The notes under the pieces were generated by a model, which had not been told where the DNA came from, made no database searches, and saw only the letters and a program-made list of their open reading frames with translations. 22,481 nt of DNA, taken from the NCBI GenBank assembly GCA_035762565.1, contig DASTOJ010000173.1, positions 1-22,481 on the forward strand, given 5' to 3'. Of the stretch, positions 1-7,323 are shown piece by piece (within the stretch, counting starts at the first letter, position 1; each line of letters starts with the position of its first letter). Position numbers and translations under genes: made by a program. The stretch comes from AR5 sp035762565. Lineage in GTDB: Bacteria; Methylomirabilota; Methylomirabilia; Rokubacteriales; CSP1-6.

Positions 1-314
1 ACGTCCTGGGCGTAGATCGTCGCGCCCGGCCCCAGCCGGCGCGCCAGGCGCACGGTGTAGTAGCCGTCGCCGGCTCCCACGTCGGCCACGCGCATCCCGG
101 GCGTGATGCCGAGGCGGTCCATGACCCGCTCGGCTTCGCCGTGTCGGTCGCGTTTCTCCTCGGTGGAGTAGCTCGGGGAGATGATCCCGGCCACAGGCCG
201 ATCCGGCTTCGGGAAGCGGAGCGCGTCCTGGGCGGCCGCCGCCGCTGCCACGAGGGCCACCACAGCGACCAGCGGGACCAAGGAGCCAGCGAGACGAATC
301 CGGGCGCGACTCAT
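1..314 (-). CDS. Exported class I SAM-dependent methyltransferase, 3' end cut by window edge
   Basis: The visible N-terminal 104 codons begin with a signal peptide or membrane anchor: basic MSRARIR, then a hydrophobic Leu/Val/Ala stretch to about residue 28. A linker with SPSYSTEEKRDRHGEAERV follows, then the methyltransferase motif I VADVGAGDGYYT (about residues 76-87), the glycine-rich SAM-binding loop. The ATG at 314 overlaps the stop of the upstream NUDIX gene as ATGA, which fixes the start. The signal peptide is odd for an enzyme that needs cytoplasmic SAM. Exported methyltransferase-like proteins of this type do occur in environmental bacteria, but the substrate is unknown. The catalytic C-terminal part lies outside the window, so only the fold can be assigned. 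Confidence 0.8.
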   Translation of the reverse strand, partial: MSRARIRLAGSLVPLVAVVALVAAAAAAQDALRFPKPDRPVAGIISPSYSTEEKRDRHGEAERVMDRLGITPGMRVADVGAGDGYYTVRLARRLGPGATIYAQD

Positions 315-877
315 CGATCACGAGCGCCGGGACGTTCTCGCCGGCGAGCGGCGTGCAGCACGGCGATGATCGTCATGCTGTCCTGGATCTCCCCGGTGAG
401 CACCATGTCGAGGGCCTCGGTGAAGGGGATCCTGTGGACGTCGATGAACTCCGTGTCGTCGGGCGGCCGTGGCGCATCCACGAGGTCCGTGGCCAGGAAG
501 AGGTGCGCGGTCTCGTCCATCACGCTCTTGCTCGTGTGGTACGTGCACACGTGGACGAGGCGCCCGGCGCGGCAGCCCACTTCCTCGGCCAGCTCGCGCT
601 GGGCGGCTTCCTCGGCGCTCTCCCCCTGGTGGAGGCCCCCGGTCGGCATCTCCCAGGTCGGGCGGCGCGCCACGTAGCGATACTGGCGAATCAGCAGCAC
701 CGTGTCCTCGTCGACGAACGGAAGAATGCCCACGCACTGCCCGCAGCTGACCACGCCGTAGATGGTCGTCCGCCCATCGGGCAGCGCCACCAGATCCTCG
801 CGCAGCGAGAGCCACTTGTTCGCGTAGATCGGCGTCGTCGAGAGCGTCGTCCAGGGCGCTTCCGACCGCCGCGTCAT
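311..877 (-). CDS. NUDIX hydrolase, ADP-ribose pyrophosphatase-like
   Basis: This 188-residue protein has a complete Nudix box at residues 80-102, fitting GX5EX7REUXEEXGU: G80, E86, R94-E95, E98-E99 and G101. The preceding RQYRY and WEMPTGG segments are typical of the ADP-ribose/nucleotide-sugar pyrophosphatase branch (NudF-like), which cleaves the pyrophosphate of nucleoside-diphosphate sugars with Mg2+. The protein is cytoplasmic, with no signal peptide. The ATG at 877 overlaps the TGA of the upstream glycosyltransferase by 4 bp, and its own stop overlaps the next start, so translation is probably coupled. Position in a sugar-transfer operon suggests turnover of a nucleotide sugar or ADP-ribose, but the substrate cannot be read from sequence. 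An in-frame upstream extension to 988 was rejected because it lies inside the previous gene. Confidence 0.9.
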   Translation of the reverse strand: MTRRSEAPWTTLSTTPIYANKWLSLREDLVALPDGRTTIYGVVSCGQCVGILPFVDEDTVLLIRQYRYVARRPTWEMPTGGLHQGESAEEAAQRELAEEVGCRAGRLVHVCTYHTSKSVMDETAHLFLATDLVDAPRPPDDTEFIDVHRIPFTEALDMVLTGEIQDSMTIIAVLHAARRRERPGARDR

Positions 878-1542
878 CGTCCGCGCCCGGCCAGGAAGCG
901 CGCGGTGTGCCGGGCGATCGCCGCCCCGGGCGTGGTCAGGGAGGCCCGCAGGCGCTCCAGGTCGGCCGCCGTGTCCACGTCGAACCACTCCGGCAGACAG
1001 GCCGTCGTGAGGCCGGCCGCGCGGGCCCGACGCAGGGTCTCCGGCAGCACACCCGGCGTGCTCCAGGGCATGTCCTCGAAAAGCTCCGGCCGCTCCGCGC
1101 GGACGCCGATCAGGTAATACCCGCCGTCGTCGCAGGGGCCGACCACGACGTCGGCATCGCCGCGTCGCAGGATATCCACGCCCTGCTGGAGGAACGCGGT
1201 CGGCAGCGTGGGCGTGTCGCTGTCGATCGCCACCGCGGCGGCGTGGCCGTGCGTGAGCAGCTCGGCCAGGCCGTTGGCGAGCCGGGCCCCCAGCTCCGGG
1301 CCGCGCTGGGGGAGCAGCTCGAAGCCCGGGGCGATGTCCACGAACACCCCGCTGGCCTCCGCCGGCGTGTAGGCGACGACGGCGTGCGTGTGCTCGAGGG
1401 AGCGCACCTGCTCGATCTTGTCGAGCAGCGCGCAGCGATAGAGGTCCGCCGCCTCGGCGGCCGTCAGCGGCGGCGTGAGCCGCGTCTTGACCGCGCCGGC
1501 CACCGGCGCCTTGGCCATGATGGCGACGGCGACTCGCCTCAC
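874..1542 (-). CDS. DUF2064 / TIGR04282-type glycosyltransferase
   Basis: The 222-residue protein has the hallmarks of the TIGR04282 (DUF2064) GT-A-fold family. It has an N-terminal nucleotide-binding strand with IMAKAPVAGAVKTRL (about residues 8-22), DSDTP at 107-111 (the metal and sugar-nucleotide aspartates), GPCDDGGYYLIG at 135-146, and FDVDT near 187-191. The family is named after arsenosugar biosynthesis, but most members have no proven acceptor. The GTG at 1542 is chosen because it overlaps the upstream stop as GTGA and supplies the first beta strand VRRVAVAIM. An ATG at 1518 would cut that strand off. It is likely cytoplasmic. No arsenic genes are visible, so an arsenosugar role is not supported. 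An unidentified glycan step is the better guess. Confidence 0.85.
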   Translation of the reverse strand: MRRVAVAIMAKAPVAGAVKTRLTPPLTAAEAADLYRCALLDKIEQVRSLEHTHAVVAYTPAEASGVFVDIAPGFELLPQRGPELGARLANGLAELLTHGHAAAVAIDSDTPTLPTAFLQQGVDILRRGDADVVVGPCDDGGYYLIGVRAERPELFEDMPWSTPGVLPETLRRARAAGLTTACLPEWFDVDTAADLERLRASLTTPGAAIARHTARFLAGRGR

Positions 1543-2231
1543 GGCCGGATGACCCCGGGCGGCTTCGGCTCGTGCGGAAAGCTCAGGACGTCCGTGGTGT
1601 TGCACTGGTGGTCGGCGACGACGAAGAGCCAGTCGCGCGGGTTGACGGCGGCGCCGGCGGTATCGACCTCGAGCTGGTAGACGCCCTGCGGGAAGTTGTC
1701 CTTGAGATTCCGCACCCGTCGCGGGGGCTGCAAGGCATGGGCGCGCCCCGACGCCGCGTTGAAGGCGAGGACCTGCGGGCCGAGGTCGTCGTTCGGGTCG
1801 GCCACGTCGAGCTTGACGAATGTCACCTTGCCCTGGCGCTCTGCCCACGGGAAGAACCCGGCTCGTTTGATCACCGGGTCGTTCGCGCGCGTCGGCTCCG
1901 CGACGAGGACAACGTTGAGCTCGAGGGTCTTGCCCGTCTCCACCCGAACGGGCTGGGGCGCATAGATGTAGCCGCTCGAGTAGACGTGGAGCCCGTACTG
2001 GCCACCGGCGACGACCTCGATACGGAAGCGTCCGTTGGCGTCCACGCGGACCCCGCGGTCCCAGACGTTGTTGTGGATCTCCCCCTTCTCGAGGAGCGCC
2101 AGCCCCGACAACGGCTGGCCGGCCTTGTTCTTGACGGTGCCGCTGATGACGGTCGCCGCCCCGGCGCCGGACGGCACGGCGAGCGTGAGGGCCCAGGCCG
2201 CGAGCGCTCCGACGAAGATGCGAAAGATCAT
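1539..2231 (-). CDS. Exported protein with carboxypeptidase-regulatory-like beta domain
   Basis: This is a 230-residue secreted protein. A signal peptide covers about residues 1-25 (hydrophobic core FVGALAAWALTLAV, then SGAGA before the mature start). The mature N-terminus shows VISGTVKNKAGQPLSGL and then DANGRFRIEV, the pattern of the carboxypeptidase regulatory-like / CarboxypepD_reg beta-sandwich (a transthyretin-like fold). The C-terminal half (HALQPPRRVRNLKD through CNTTDVLSFPHEP) is not recognised. The ATG at 2231 overlaps the cytochrome c stop by 4 bp, so the two exported proteins are probably made together. A periplasmic binding or structural role beside the cytochrome is inference. 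No catalytic residues can be named. Confidence 0.8.
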   Translation of the reverse strand: MIFRIFVGALAAWALTLAVPSGAGAATVISGTVKNKAGQPLSGLALLEKGEIHNNVWDRGVRVDANGRFRIEVVAGGQYGLHVYSSGYIYAPQPVRVETGKTLELNVVLVAEPTRANDPVIKRAGFFPWAERQGKVTFVKLDVADPNDDLGPQVLAFNAASGRAHALQPPRRVRNLKDNFPQGVYQLEVDTAGAAVNPRDWLFVVADHQCNTTDVLSFPHEPKPPGVIRP

Positions 2232-2902
2232 GGTCCCTCCTTCCTGAAGCCTCCGGCCCGCTCCGCCGCCAGATAGCTGATGACGTCAGCCATCGCCGGA
2301 CTGTCCCACGGCAGCAGCCCTCGCGGCAACGCGTGCCGGTCGAGAAAATCTTCGAGAGACTCGACGCCGTCCTCCCGCCCTCGGGGAAAGGCCGTGACGG
2401 CCGACGCGATCGCGGGCGCCGCATGACAGCTGGCGCAGCGACGCGCGTAGAGTCGCCGGCCACGGGCGACGCTCTCGCCGAGCGCGCGGAGCCGGGCGGG
2501 GAAGACCGGCTGGCCGGCGACGACCCCGGGCGAGGGAGGCACGCCCGCGCCGAGCGTCGTGAGGTACGCCGTGATCGCCCTCGCCACCGGGAGGGGATCC
2601 GCCACACGGTAGTGCCGGCGCACGGCTTCGGCGTTGGCCTGGAGCAAGGTCATCACGCGGGCGTGGGGGGGCGGCTGCGGCTTGAACTTGGGGAAGCTCG
2701 CAGCCCAGCCGCGCGTCTCGGCCGGCTCGTGATGGCAGGTGGCGCAGGCCACCGGGTTGGCCGGATCGGGGGACGTGGTCCACCAGCGCTCGCCAGCGGC
2801 GGCGAGCGAGACGTGGTCCGCGGCGTGCCCTCCGACCGCCTGCATCAGCAGGCCAGCTGTCACCACCAGGACGACGCCGAGCGCGATCCGGCGCGCGCTC
2901 AT
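2228..2902 (-). CDS. Periplasmic diheme c-type cytochrome
   Basis: The 224-residue protein starts with a signal peptide (hydrophobic segment about residues 6-22, cleavage near GHAAD). It carries two CXXCH heme-attachment motifs: CATCH at 53-57 and CASCH at 156-160. A distal Met candidate lies in SPAMADVISYLA (Met203), a typical end of a class I cytochrome c domain. The first heme region, with CHHEPAETRGWA, is less ordinary. It would act as an electron carrier outside the inner membrane. The ATG at 2902 overlaps the upstream GT2 stop (ATGA). A cytochrome among glycosyltransferases suggests an oxidative or electron-delivering step at the cell surface, but no partner oxidase is visible except possibly the DoxX/DoxD-like protein at 5794-6309. 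Confidence 0.88.
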   Translation of the reverse strand: MSARRIALGVVLVVTAGLLMQAVGGHAADHVSLAAAGERWWTTSPDPANPVACATCHHEPAETRGWAASFPKFKPQPPPHARVMTLLQANAEAVRRHYRVADPLPVARAITAYLTTLGAGVPPSPGVVAGQPVFPARLRALGESVARGRRLYARRCASCHAAPAIASAVTAFPRGREDGVESLEDFLDRHALPRGLLPWDSPAMADVISYLAAERAGGFRKEGP

Positions 2903-4386
2903 GCGCGGCGCCGCCGACGCCACCGCGGACGCCAGCCCGTGTGGAGCAGCGTCAAGCTGCCGACGGTGAGGAAACCGCACGTGTATAGCAGCAGGAACGG
3001 AATGGCGGCGTACTCCCCGTGGTGCCAGTAGAGCCACGTGGTGACCGCGCAGTACCCGCCGAGGGCGATCTCGACGAGCGCGCCGGACGGCCGCCGCTCG
3101 GCGTAGCCCTTGTCGCGCCACTCGCCGCCGGCCCGCTCGATACCGAACTTGGGCGTTCGCACGAACGTCCGGTCGCGACTCCGCAGCCCGCCGAGCGCGG
3201 ACAGGCTCGTGCTCCACGCCAGGCCCACACCGATCACCATGATCGCCGGCAGGCGCCACGCGCGGGCCAGCCAGCCGTCGCCGAGGACCCGCTGGGCGTA
3301 GACGAGCATGCAGCCCGGGCCCGACGCCGCCAGGCCGAAGATCAGGCTGGCCGCGGCCAGCGACGCCGGCGCCGGCATCACCGGTCGAGCCAGCAGCAGC
3401 GGGGCCGAGAGCACGACCACCAGCAGCATCAACGGATGGATCGCGTAGTAGGTCAGGTGGATCGCCGCCTGATACTTGACCCAGACGGAGCGCGACGACC
3501 TCAGGACGTCGGGGAGGAGCTTCACCGCCGTCTGGATCGACCCCCTGGCCCAGCGGCGCTGCTGGCTCTTGAGGCCGGTGACGAGCACCGGCAGCTCGGC
3601 GGGGCACACGATCTCGGCCCGGTACTCGATCCGCCAGCCGCGCAGCTGCGCGCGATACGAGAGGTCGAGATCCTCGGTCAGCGTGTCGTGGGTCCAGCCG
3701 CCGGCGTCGTCGATCGCGATCCGGCGCCACACGCCCGCCGTGCCGTTGAAGTTCAGGAAGAGCCCGGCGCGAGACCGGGCCGGCTGCTCGACGGCAAAGT
3801 GGCCGTCGATGCCGAGCGCCTGGGCGACGGTCAGCAGCGAGAAGTCGCGGTTGAGGTGGCCCCAGCGGGTCTGCACGACCGCCACGCCGGGATCGCCGAA
3901 GTACGGCAGCGCCCGCCGCAGGAAGTCGGGCGGCGGCACGAAGTCGGCGTCGAAGATCGCGACGAACTCGCCGCCGGCCTCCTTCAACCCGGTGGCCAGC
4001 GCCCCGGCCTTGAAGCCGGCACGGTCGCGGCGGTGGAGGTGGACGACGTTGAGGCCGCGGGCGGCGAGGGCACGGGCCGTCTGGGCGAGGATCGCTGTCG
4101 TCTCGTCGGTGGAGTCGTCGAGGATCTGGATCTCCAGCCGGCTGGCCGGGTAGTCGAGGCTTCCGACCGCTTCCAGCAGGCGGCGCGCGACGTACCGCTC
4201 GTTGTAGATCGGCAGCTGGACGGTGACGGCCGGCCACACGGTGAGGGGCGGCGCCGTGGCCGTCGGCTGCCGGCGGCCTCTCCGATGGAGCGCGATCATG
4301 AGGTAGGCGTTCGCCCCGTAGACGAACAGGCCCAGGACACACACGGCGTAGAGGATGCCCAGCAGTGTTCCGAGCGTCACGAGCAT
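2899..4386 (-). CDS. Processive GT2 glycosyltransferase, cellulose-synthase/CslA-like
   Basis: The 495-residue membrane protein has an N-terminal transmembrane helix (about residues 4-33), a GT-A catalytic domain and several C-terminal membrane spans. All processive GT2 signatures are present: ILDDSTDE (Asp90-91), the DXD motif DAD at 146-148, TEDLD at 237-241 (catalytic Asp) and QQRRW at 275-279 (QXXRW, the acceptor-chain motif). This layout is that of bacterial CslA/glucomannan-synthase-like and cellulose-synthase-like enzymes, which polymerise a beta-linked chain while exporting it. The sugar donor is unknown. The ATG at 4386 overlaps the upstream GT87-like gene by 10 bp. No BcsB, PilZ domain or cellulase partner follows, so calling it cellulose synthase would go too far. 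It anchors the view that this cluster makes a surface glycan. Confidence 0.9.
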   Translation of the reverse strand: MLVTLGTLLGILYAVCVLGLFVYGANAYLMIALHRRGRRQPTATAPPLTVWPAVTVQLPIYNERYVARRLLEAVGSLDYPASRLEIQILDDSTDETTAILAQTARALAARGLNVVHLHRRDRAGFKAGALATGLKEAGGEFVAIFDADFVPPPDFLRRALPYFGDPGVAVVQTRWGHLNRDFSLLTVAQALGIDGHFAVEQPARSRAGLFLNFNGTAGVWRRIAIDDAGGWTHDTLTEDLDLSYRAQLRGWRIEYRAEIVCPAELPVLVTGLKSQQRRWARGSIQTAVKLLPDVLRSSRSVWVKYQAAIHLTYYAIHPLMLLVVVLSAPLLLARPVMPAPASLAAASLIFGLAASGPGCMLVYAQRVLGDGWLARAWRLPAIMVIGVGLAWSTSLSALGGLRSRDRTFVRTPKFGIERAGGEWRDKGYAERRPSGALVEIALGGYCAVTTWLYWHHGEYAAIPFLLLYTCGFLTVGSLTLLHTGWRPRWRRRRRA

Positions 4387-5789
4387 GAGGGGCCCGAAGC
4401 CTTCATCGACGGCGCTGGGACAGGCGTCTGCGCCGAGAGCGGGCGCGCGAGCGCCGGAGTCCCTCGGGACAGCCCGAGCGCTCGCCGGTGCTCCCACGCC
4501 AGCAACGCCCAGAGCGGCGGGAACTCCAGGGCCCACGCCCAGGCGGGAAACAGCGCCGGTTTCCAGGCGTAGTCGAGGTACGACAGCGCGACCGCGCCGG
4601 TGAACCAGAGCCAACCCGGTGCCGGCCGGACGGCCAGGAACGGGACCATCCACACCACGTACCAGGCGTGGAGCGCGGTCGGCACGAGCACGAGGTACGC
4701 AGCGACCGCGGCGAACCCGGCGGCGAACACGCCGTCGGCGTCCTCCCGAAGCCGCCGGCGGATGGCGATCAGGACCCGGGCGAGAAGACCGAACAGCACG
4801 AGCATCGTGAGCCCGCGCACGACCTCACCGAGCACGCGATCACCGCCGGTGGGGATCGCCGCCGTCAGGAGCGCCCGGAGGCCGACGTTGAAATCCTCGC
4901 CGCTCGAGGAGAAGTACTCGGGGAGGAAGCCGAGCACACCGAGGCCGACCGGCCAGGCATAGGGCACGTAGCCGGCCGCGAGGGCGGCGAGGCAGGCCAC
5001 CGGGAGTCGCCATTCGCGGCGGCGCCACCACGCGACCAGGAGCACGGCCGGATAGAGCTTGATCAAGATCGCGGCGCCGAGGGCGAGGCCCGCGGCGGTC
5101 ATCCGGCCCCCCTGGCGCCAGAGCAGGGCCAGCAGCAGTGGCGGCAGGAACGCGACGTCCACGTGCGCCGCCTGGACGCCCTCGTAGATCACGAGCGGCG
5201 CCCATGCATACAGGATCACCGCGGTCGGGGGCCGGCTCATCCGGCGGAGCAGTCGGAGCAGCAGCCCCCCGGTCACGATCTCGCAGCCGAGCAGGAAGAG
5301 CCGCCAGCCGACGAGGCTGCCGGGCGCCACGGCGGCGACGAGCGCAAAGAGCACCTCCGCCCCCGGCGGATAGACCGTGCGCTTGGTCGGGCGGTTGATG
5401 TTCGGGTGGATCGTCTCGTCGCGCAGGTGCGACAGCTCGGGCGCCGCCGGCGCGTACCGGTACGGATTCACGCCGGCGTGCTGCACGCGCCCATCCCAGA
5501 GGTAGCGGTACGGATCCGACGAGAGCTGGACCGGCGTCGGCACCACGGCCAGACGAAAGAGCAGGCCGAACGCGAGCACCAGGACCAGGGCCCCGCGGTC
5601 GCGCGCCGCCCACCTGAGGACCAGCCAGCTCGCGGCGAGGTAGAGCGCGAACTGTCCGGCGAAAAGCAGCACGTACCAGGCCATCCCGTGCATGTCGGAT
5701 CCGACGGCTGCCCGCAGGTCGACGGCGTACCCGGTGAGACTCACGAGGCCCAGCGCGCCGAGGACCAGCCGAGGGATCTTCACACGCAT
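4377..5789 (-). CDS. Polytopic membrane glycosyltransferase, GT87/DUF2029-like
   Basis: This 470-residue protein has roughly ten or more hydrophobic segments. Its first extramembrane loop reads SSDPYRYLWDGRVQ (about residues 90-103) followed by GVNPYRYAP. That acidic, aromatic loop is typical of GT-C-fold polyprenol-phosphate-dependent mannosyl/arabinosyl transferases of the GT87/DUF2029 group, where the Asp is the likely catalytic base. It would transfer a sugar from a lipid-phosphate donor on the outer face of the inner membrane. The DPM-like GT2 at 8321-9001 could make that donor. The start at 5789 follows the DoxX-like stop by 4 bp. The last 40 residues are Pro/Ser-rich and not family-like. 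Donor sugar and acceptor remain unknown. Confidence 0.82.
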   Translation of the reverse strand: MRVKIPRLVLGALGLVSLTGYAVDLRAAVGSDMHGMAWYVLLFAGQFALYLAASWLVLRWAARDRGALVLVLAFGLLFRLAVVPTPVQLSSDPYRYLWDGRVQHAGVNPYRYAPAAPELSHLRDETIHPNINRPTKRTVYPPGAEVLFALVAAVAPGSLVGWRLFLLGCEIVTGGLLLRLLRRMSRPPTAVILYAWAPLVIYEGVQAAHVDVAFLPPLLLALLWRQGGRMTAAGLALGAAILIKLYPAVLLVAWWRRREWRLPVACLAALAAGYVPYAWPVGLGVLGFLPEYFSSSGEDFNVGLRALLTAAIPTGGDRVLGEVVRGLTMLVLFGLLARVLIAIRRRLREDADGVFAAGFAAVAAYLVLVPTALHAWYVVWMVPFLAVRPAPGWLWFTGAVALSYLDYAWKPALFPAWAWALEFPPLWALLAWEHRRALGLSRGTPALARPLSAQTPVPAPSMKASGPSCS

Positions 5790-5793
5790 GCAC

Positions 5794-6309
5794 TCACACG
5801 GCCCACCGCAGCCAGCGCGCCCAGGCGGAACCCGTCGCCGCCCGCCGCGCCAGGGCCGGCTCCAGCCAGTGGTCGAGACCGAGCACCCGGCCGGCGCCCG
5901 ACAGCGCGAAGCAAAAGAGCGGTAGCGTCAGGAGCGGCCAGATCCAGTACCATTCGCCGGGGACGTTGAACGCGCCCAGCGCGATCTGCGCCTGCCAGAG
6001 GAACCCGACGGCGCCGGCCAGCCGCGTGAGCACACCGAAGAGGAGCGCCACGCCGAGGGCGAACTCCACCACGAACGTCTGGAAGCCGAACACGGCGAAG
6101 TTCGCGAGCACGATGTCTTGCAAGAACGCGGCGTACCACCCGAACGTGGGGTGCGCAATCTCCTTCTCGATGAATCCGCGGAGCCAGCCGTAGCCGACCC
6201 AGGGCGCCTTCTGCAGCGCCATGTCCAGATAGAGCAGCCCGTACGCGATCCGGAACAGCGCCAGGGGCCAGCCGGGGACGCGCGTGGTGAGAATGCCGTC
6301 GGTCGCCAT
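5794..6309 (-). CDS. DoxX/DoxD-like integral membrane protein
   Basis: The 171-residue protein has four predicted transmembrane helices. It starts with WPLALFRIAYGLLYLDMAL, continues through a central VEFALGVALLFGVLTR segment, and ends with NVPGEWYWIWPLL before FALSGAGRVLGLDHWL. This spacing, with the conserved SGAGRxLGLD segment in the last helix, matches the DoxX / TQO-small-subunit DoxD-like family, some members of which belong to quinone-linked redox enzymes (thiosulfate:quinone oxidoreductase). The ATG at 6309 overlaps the stop of the radical SAM gene by one base (TGATG), suggesting coupled translation. Thiosulfate oxidation is not implied because DoxA and other sox-type genes are absent. 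A membrane redox partner to the cytochrome c or to the radical SAM proteins is speculative. Confidence 0.75.
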   Translation of the reverse strand: MATDGILTTRVPGWPLALFRIAYGLLYLDMALQKAPWVGYGWLRGFIEKEIAHPTFGWYAAFLQDIVLANFAVFGFQTFVVEFALGVALLFGVLTRLAGAVGFLWQAQIALGAFNVPGEWYWIWPLLTLPLFCFALSGAGRVLGLDHWLEPALARRAATGSAWARWLRWAV

Positions 6310-7316
6310 CAGAGACTCCAGAGCGACCCGCAGCCGCGGCACGGGTCGGGCGGCACGTCGCTCTCGAACTGGACGCGAAAGCGTTGGTATCCCTCGCCGT
6401 TCCAGATCTCGCCGAAGGGTGTCGCGAAGGCGTTGCCGAGCACGAGGGCTGCGTAGTCGCGGGCAACCCACGGCGAGATGCAGCAGGGCAGCACGTTGCC
6501 GTTCGCGGTGACGTAGCTCAGGGTCCACGGTCGCTGGCAGCCCGCCCAGGGCCGCGTCGCCGGGGCCTGACGGCCCAGACTCGCCAGCGGCGTCGTGAGC
6601 CCGGAGGCGCGCAGGGCGAGCCCGCTGCCGCGGGCCAGCGTCTCCGCCTCGCCGAGCAGCGTCTGCTCGCGGGCGAGCAGTTGACCGTGCAGGGCGTTGT
6701 CCTCGGTGGCCAACCCCAGGCCGTTGAAGACGAGCCGTTGCACGTAGACTTCGGCGACGCCGAGGCCGGCGGCCAGGCGTACGAACTCGGGCAGCTCGTC
6801 GAGGTTCGCCCGCGAGGCGGTGAACCAGAGCGAGACGCGCGGCGTCGCCCGCCCGACCTCGCGCATGATCTGGATCAGCCGCCGGACGTTGTCCACCACC
6901 CGATCGAACTGGTCGACGCCACGAATGAGTCGATACGTCGCCCGCGTCGCCGCGTCCATCGACACCCGGTACTCGTCGAGGCCGCTGTCGATCAGCCGGC
7001 CGGCGCGGCGTGCGGTGAGGCTGATCGCATCCGAGTTGAACAGCACCAGGGGGACGCGCCCCTTGAGATACGCGACGATGTCGAAGATCTCGCGGTTGAG
7101 CAGGGGCTCGCCGATGCCGTGGAGCACCACCCGGTCCAGGACGGGGAATTGGGCGACGATCTCCTTCACGCGCGATAGCGTGAGATCGGCGGGCGGCTCC
7201 AGCGTCCGGAAGGTCCGGACACAGGTCTGGCACTCGGAGTCGCAGCGATTGGTCGTCTCGAGATAGAGCGATCGGGGAAGTCCGGTCACCTGCGCGGGAC
7301 GCCGGTCGGTGTCCAC
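6309..7316 (-). CDS. Radical SAM/SPASM-domain enzyme (first of a pair in gene-map order)
   Basis: The 335-residue protein opens with TNRCDSECQTC, the CX3CX2C radical SAM cluster (Cys25, Cys29, Cys32), followed by GIGEP at 67-71, the SAM-binding GGEP-like motif. The C-terminal SPASM-type region has Cys260, the pair CC at 278-279, and CRGC at 326-329, enough to ligate an auxiliary iron-sulfur cluster. SPASM enzymes modify peptides, proteins or small molecules by radical chemistry. GTG at 7316 is taken as the start, 7 bp after the upstream radical SAM stop. No strong ribosome binding site is visible there, so coupling is likely. The substrate is unknown. No short Cys- or Gly-rich precursor peptide gene lies in the adjoining gaps (4-7 bp), so a local RiPP precursor is not supported. 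Confidence 0.88.
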   Translation of the reverse strand: MDTDRRPAQVTGLPRSLYLETTNRCDSECQTCVRTFRTLEPPADLTLSRVKEIVAQFPVLDRVVLHGIGEPLLNREIFDIVAYLKGRVPLVLFNSDAISLTARRAGRLIDSGLDEYRVSMDAATRATYRLIRGVDQFDRVVDNVRRLIQIMREVGRATPRVSLWFTASRANLDELPEFVRLAAGLGVAEVYVQRLVFNGLGLATEDNALHGQLLAREQTLLGEAETLARGSGLALRASGLTTPLASLGRQAPATRPWAGCQRPWTLSYVTANGNVLPCCISPWVARDYAALVLGNAFATPFGEIWNGEGYQRFRVQFESDVPPDPCRGCGSLWSL

Positions 7317-7323
7317 GTGGTGC

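Noticed and set aside
874..1542. An arsenosugar biosynthesis role for the TIGR04282-type transferase
   Set aside because: The family name suggests it, but no arsenic methyltransferase or ArsS-type gene can be identified here; the radical SAM enzymes lack specific evidence for that role.
3019..4572. Long plus-strand frame opposite the CslA-like GT2
   Set aside because: It is opposite a gene with intact D, DXD, TEDXD and QXXRW motifs, and the antisense product has no recognisable pattern.
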